Positions 7,994 through 10,910 of a stretch of DNA of 10,910 nt are shown one piece after another. Position 1 is the first letter of the stretch. Every line of letters begins with the position of its first letter. The translations under genes and the position numbers were made by a program. This DNA is from Eimeria necatrix (taxonomy: Eukaryota > Apicomplexa > Conoidasida > Eucoccidiorida > Eimeriidae), in assembly GCF_000499385.1 (NCBI RefSeq), contig NW_013651964.1, forward strand, positions 1 through 10,910, in the 5' to 3' direction. The notes beneath the pieces are model-generated. The model was not told where the DNA came from. It saw nothing but the letters and a program-made list of their open reading frames with translations, and made no database searches.

Positions 7994-10052
7994 CTGCTCA
8001 CACAGTAGCTCCAGAAGACACAAGAGCACTACCTTCATCGACGGCGCAACTAGAGAAGCAGTTCGAGGAGTTTCACTTGTTTTCTACATGCTTTCAAAAG
8101 GTGTGCGTGTACACTTGTGTGTAGGGAGGCTCAAACATCGATTTCTTACACATCACAGCAGAAGGCACTCGCACATCGTGCGGGCTACATATTTGGAAAT
8201 GGAGTGCACACGTGAACACTAATCCACCTTCCATTTTCAATTATGTGGCTGGGAAACAAATAGCGTGAAAGCGACGCATTTGAATTGGAACCCAAAAAGT
8301 AGCCTCGGCAGAAATCACGAAGACGCTAACCTTAAGCACGCATAAACCTGTTTCGAGCTACCAGAAGGGTCTATACTTCGTGGAAGTGGATCGCCGGAAA
8401 CAGATGGCAGAAAAGAAGCTGCATCTGTCGGTAGCCAAATAGGGCCAGTAAAAATCAGTACGTCCTTGAAGAAGTGGCGCAAGGATGAAGCCAAAGATTC
8501 GAGGACGGTCCTGCAGAAAGCAAAGACCACCGGCAGCGCTGGCAGAGATGACAGCAATGCAAGTGGACTAATTTTTGTCAAGCGCCTTCCTCAAAAGAAT
8601 GCAGCAAAGTGGAGCAAAGCAGTAGCAGAGACAACCAATTAAAGCAAAGAGTATGAAAAGCTTAAATATACGGAATGGCTCAGCACATGCAGCGACACTG
8701 CGAAATGAACGAGTCTCGAGAAAATCTCCGTGAAAACTGCAACAAAATTCAGTTCGAGAAACGCCTAGGAAGAAAAATGTAAAGTATTCCACAGTCAAAA
8801 CGGCCGAATGGACTGCATCACAGGTAAAGCCATGTGCAGACAGAAAGCTAAAAACCTGTTAAGATGCCGAATGGCAGTCACAAAAAGAAAACAGTCACGA
8901 AAGTGCATTTTTGCGAACGAAAGAAATGTAAAGAAGCAGAGCGAGGAGAACTGAGAAGATCACAACCGTCGGCAGGGGAAGACGCACCTAGGATGCCGGA
9001 ACTAGGGACACGAAGAGAGATGATGCCACAATCGTAGTAAAACACATCGAAAGACAGAGCAGTGAAAGGTTGCAGCGGCTCAAAGAGAGGGCTGGAACTG
9101 CACGCATCAGATATACCAATGTCCACCGTTAAGTGTCTTTTCTTGAGGCGATATATTTGCAGGCATCAGATTCAAGGCAGGATCATCTCCATGGTCCCGT
9201 TGTGCTGCCAAATGGCCCTTCGTGTACCCTGCACACCGTATCAAGATGCACTCAGGAGATTCGATGTGAACGCCAGCGGAAGACTAGCAGATGGACTGAG
9301 GCAAGCAGTAGTGATATACTGCGCAAAATCAATTCAGGGGAGAATCACTGCAAATGCTGCCCAGCCACAGCACTTTTGCCCCTTCCGCTGTACACAAGTC
9401 ACGCTTCAACCACAAAGGTATCACCTGTTGTTTTCTCCTCGTACATAGCTGGTCTCCACAGACGTGGTATGCTGCGATCAAAATATATGTGCGACGGTAT
9501 GGCGTTGATCTTCCTTGTCCTTGACGGCTTAAGTTCTTGCAATTCCATGCTTTCAGAAACAGGAGAGAGTGCTGTTGATTCACTGCTGCCAGGTGAACTT
9601 TCAAAGGCTGGAGTAGAAGGTGCATCTGGTGCGTCGGCCGAACGCATTTTTCGTGCTCCGTCCTCCCGGAAATGCTCCACCACTAACTGCGGCTGCTTGA
9701 GGTCCTGGTTAAACACAGTAGAGAAGGTCAACTGGCCTAGATATACACGTTTGTCACTTAAGAAAATATCTTGGTAAGATGCTTCAGCAGAGCTTCGGGG
9801 ACGAAAGCCCTTCGCGGCATTCACTTCCGCCGGCATTTCCAGCCCACGTTTTTCAAGGATTTTTTTGATCCAGTCTGAACCGTTTTGTTCATCCTTTTGG
9901 CTCCTCTGAGGGCCCTGAGAATTTGAATTCCTCTGTGCACGAAGAAGAAAGCTAGGAGCCTTTCCCAAAGATGCCGCTGTTGCTGTCTCAGGCTCCAACA
10001 GAAGTAAACACGAAAGTGTGAAACAAAAGCATGCAAGCGAGTGCTGGCGCAT
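7420..10052 (-). CDS. DNA/RNA non-specific endonuclease (EndoG/EXOG family), four exons
   Basis: Spliced from 10052-9425, 9228-9117, 8510-8331 and 7993-7420; 1494 bases, 497 residues plus TAG. The phases agree at every junction (1, 2, 2). The family hydrolyses DNA and RNA using a His general base and one Asn-held metal ion. Landmarks seen: hydrophobic leader (residues 5-19); the QLVVEHF strand (122-128), like the VVEHL segment of animal EndoG; YFDRSIP (190-196), like the DPNIP segment of EXOG; TKGHLAA (212-218) in place of DRGHLAA; ANISPQ (233-238) and LN (242-243); Leu-Glu (250-251); IFTGPIWLP (266-274); IEYEVLG..(A)THFFKVLL (386-407); LGAFVLPN (448-455) and the Ser-Gly near 478-479. Spacing from ANISPQ to the Glu equals Serratia nuclease Asn110/Asn119/Glu127. 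Animal relatives are mitochondrial; here the leader could be a secretory signal, signal anchor or organelle presequence. Two lineage-specific insertions (about 135-180 and 275-383) make it longer than animal EndoG (about 300 residues). The family call is firm; the exon 3/4 junction and the start are less so. Confidence 0.88.
8331..8510 (-). CDS. Nuclease gene, exon 3 (helix Glu and TGP strand)
   Basis: The acceptor CTTTCTGCAG|G lies just above 8510. The first base completes Trp247, giving the W..LE helix (Trp247, Leu250, Glu251) that follows the metal-ligand Asn in the family, then VLIFTGPIWLP (264-274). The favoured donor is TTAAG|GTTAGC after 8331 (phase 2, matching exon 4). An alternative is AAACAG|GTTTAT after 8348 (phase 0), which would pair with a phase-0 acceptor at 7795-7796. 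After the conserved LP the sequence is a Ser/Pro-rich insertion absent from animal relatives. Confidence 0.72.
9117..9228 (-). CDS. Nuclease gene, exon 2 (active-site exon)
   Basis: A 112-base exon, too short to stand out as an open frame. The acceptor is TGTGCAG|GG at 9229-9230 and the donor is CATTG|GTATAT after 9117. It completes Gly210, then encodes Tyr-Thr-Lys-Gly-His (211-215), ANISPQ (233-238), Leu-Asn (242-243) and His246, and ends two bases into Trp247. His215 corresponds to the catalytic His of DRGH, Asn243 to the metal-ligand Asn and Asn234 to the SN motif Asn. Intron 1 (9424-9229) is 196 bases and intron 2 (9116-8511) is 606 bases. Confidence 0.82.
9425..10052 (-). CDS. Nuclease gene, exon 1 (leader and first nuclease strand)
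   Basis: Residues 1-209 plus one base. The chosen ATG at 10052 puts Arg-Gln-His directly before a hydrophobic stretch and a small-residue segment (TATAAS, 23-28) that fits a signal-peptidase site. An in-frame ATG at 10115 has the better context (A at -3) and would add 21 residues including a basic KWRKK cluster; the frame is open further upstream to 10229. Residues 29-60 are polar and basic. Residues 135-180 are a Ser/Pro/Glu/Ala-rich insertion between two conserved segments. The donor is ACAG|GTGATA with G at 9425. Reading on without splicing adds only six codons before a TGA at 9399-9401 and loses the active site, which argues for the intron. Confidence 0.8.
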
Positions 10053-10279
10053 AAGAATAAAAGAGTTGTCCTTCTTCCTCCATTTCCGACCGTTGAAGTG
10101 CTGCGGCATAGGCATTATAAAGCTCCCCAGGGGGAGGGACGCGTTGCTTTGAAATGCGGCCTCAGCGCCTTGCGGACTTGAAAAAGTGGGGCCTTTGCAG
10201 ACGAAGAGACACACTACACACAATAGCAAGCGCTAGCTGGCTCCCAGCACAGACTGCCGCTAAGCCGACACACACTTCA
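10052..10279. promoter_or_regulatory. Presumed divergent promoter interval
   Basis: Between the minus-strand nuclease start (10052, or 10115 for the longer form) and the first candidate ATG of a plus-strand gene (10279) there are only 160-230 bases. If both gene models hold, the two genes share this interval. I see no clear TATA box. A GCATGC motif lies at 10029-10034, inside the nuclease leader codons. Confidence 0.25.
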
Positions 10280-10331
10280 TGTCTGCAGCAACCCGCAGAA
10301 TCCTAAAGGAGGTAGCGAAATTAAGCTCCAA
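10279..10331 (+). CDS. Candidate first exon of a plus-strand gene
   Basis: ATG at 10279 starts a short frame, MSAATRRILKEVAKLSS plus two bases of the next codon, that runs into TGA at 10333-10335 if not spliced. The basic amphipathic start (RRILKE) resembles the first helix of several unrelated families, including ubiquitin-conjugating enzymes, but the following candidate exons do not continue such a fold. Two donors are available: GAG|GTAGCG (phase 0) and CCAA|GTGAAC (phase 2, ending at 10331). Only the second fits a later exon. The start context is weak (T at -3). Confidence 0.2.
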
Positions 10332-10380
10332 GTGAACGCAACTCCGGGATTTTCTCGTCTCTCTACTTTGTACTTAGAAG

Positions 10381-10482
10381 TCCGCTACAGAACAGAGGAC
10401 TCGTTGCATGAGTCTTTCGAAGCCAGAATTTTTGAGTCTAAACTCTCTGGTGGACAAACCGCGTTGGAACCTTACAGAAAAA
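10381..10482 (+). CDS. Candidate internal exon of a plus-strand gene
   Basis: A strong pyrimidine-rich acceptor (TTTGTACTTAG, ending at 10380) and a strong donor (AAAAA|GTGAGC, after 10482) enclose a frame that reads EVRYRTEDSLHESFEARIF and continues to a Tyr-Arg-Lys end. It is acidic and charged with no recognised domain. Starting at 10391 instead (CTACAG|A) would make the phase match the candidate exon ending at 10331. The donor leaves phase 1. Confidence 0.35.
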
Positions 10483-10531
10483 GTGAGCTTCATGGCTAAG
10501 TAATAAAATATGCTCGCGACTGATTTCACAG

Positions 10532-10661
10532 AAGCTAGGCTTTCAAATGAGTACAAGGCGATGATTGAAGTAGAACCGACGCACGAGCTTCACAGCTTCT
10601 CCGAAGGCAGAGAACGACACTGGACCACAGGCCTGCAGATACTCAGGCCGGTGGCCTTGCT
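10532..10661 (+). CDS. Candidate internal exon of a plus-strand gene
   Basis: The acceptor TTTCACAG at 10524-10531 is followed by a frame reading ARLSNEYKAMIEVEPTHEL and on to a TGA at 10666-10668. The starting phase (1) agrees with the donor at 10482. The 3' boundary is uncertain: GT at 10651 leaves phase 0 and GT at 10662 leaves phase 2, which fits the next exon but is a poor donor (CT|GTCCTG). The intron in front would be only 49 bases and the one behind 42, which lowers confidence. Confidence 0.3.
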
Positions 10662-10703
10662 GTCCTGATCGCACCATGAGCCTTCCTAATTGCTTGTCCT
10701 TAG

Positions 10704-10903
10704 TCTTAATCTGTTGGAAAATATGAAGGCTTTAAGACTTTGCTTACTCAATATTTTGTGCAAGCATGCCTCGACAGTGGCAGTGCTTGCCCGGATTGTC
10801 TGCGAGTGCAACTGGTTTGCAAGGCTCCGTCGCTGCATGCCCTTGCCTCTGTTTCTGTTGCTGATGAAGCAGCGCTTCATGGACCTTCTTTTACCACCCA
10901 CGG
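10704..10903 (+). CDS. Probable internal exon of an unidentified plus-strand gene
   Basis: The 200-base segment is bounded by a textbook acceptor (CCTAAT branch-like sequence, then TTGCTTGTCCTTAG) and the donor ACGG|GTGAGT at the window edge. Of its three frames only one is open throughout. That frame reads NLLENMKALRLCLLNILCKH and continues as Leu/Arg/Cys-rich helix-forming sequence (VLARIVCECNWFARLRR, then a Met/Leu-rich helix) ending PPT. This looks like part of an alpha-helical solenoid or other all-helical domain, but I recognise no family. An in-frame ATG at 10723 could make it a first exon instead. The gene continues beyond the window. Confidence 0.5.
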
Positions 10904-10910
10904 GTGAGTT

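Noticed and set aside
8568..8798. 76-codon hydrophobic minus-strand frame in intron 2
   Set aside because: Its pyrimidine-rich content explains the Phe/Leu/Cys bias. It overlaps the acceptor region of exon 3 and shows no family motif.
8878..9126. 82-codon minus-strand frame in intron 2
   Set aside because: It lies inside the 606-base intron between two phase-matched exons and has no match to the missing parts of the nuclease fold.
9399..9424. Treating the TGA at 9399-9401 as the end of a separate 217-residue secreted protein
   Set aside because: Splicing at 9425 restores the conserved Gly-Tyr-x-x-Gly-His segment at the expected place, which an unspliced stop would not.
9133..9777. 214-codon plus-strand open frame
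   Set aside because: It lies antisense over nuclease exons 1 and 2 and intron 1. The opposite strand has clear family motifs and matched splice sites, so this is a shadow.
10279..10335. N-terminus of a ubiquitin-conjugating enzyme
   Set aside because: Only the first helix (RRILKE) is similar. None of the downstream candidate exons gives the HPN motif or catalytic Cys context expected of an E2.

Overview
The window reads as nuclear DNA of a coccidian apicomplexan, most likely an Eimeria/Cyclospora-type parasite. The basis is mixed GC, a CAG/CTG repeat tract of the kind common in these genomes, genes interrupted by GT..AG introns with CAG|G acceptors, many GCATGC motifs, and long stretches without convincing coding sequence. 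The species call is an inference; no rRNA, tRNA or organellar gene is present to settle it.

The one gene that can be identified lies on the minus strand between 10052 and 7420. Four exons joined at phase-compatible splice sites (10052-9425, 9228-9117, 8510-8331, 7993-7420) encode about 497 residues. The product is a member of the DNA/RNA non-specific endonuclease family (EndoG/EXOG/Serratia nuclease). The first exon carries a hydrophobic leader and the first strand of the fold. The short second exon carries the catalytic-histidine motif (here TKGH instead of DRGH) and the Asn metal-ligand motif. The third carries the helix Glu and the TGP strand. The last carries the conserved HFFKV and GAFVLPN strands. 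No single open frame contains the active site, so the gene is easily missed without splicing.

Just beyond its stop codon, 7229-7393 is an imperfect inverted repeat: two 67-base arms, 61 of 67 matching, around a 31-base loop. It could be a MITE-like insertion or a hairpin RNA in the gene's 3' region.

At the right edge (about 10279-10910, plus strand) there is a probable divergent gene seen only in part. Its best piece is an exon at 10704-10903 with a strong acceptor and a GTGAGT donor. The other proposed exons are weaker, and joining them needs unusually short introns (about 42-59 bases).

The left 6.8 kb holds a CAG/CTG repeat (about 416-469), an alternating purine-pyrimidine patch (2315-2377) and an 18-base tandem duplication (4720-4755). 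It has no gene I can support; the open frames there are no longer than expected by chance, and most lack an ATG start.
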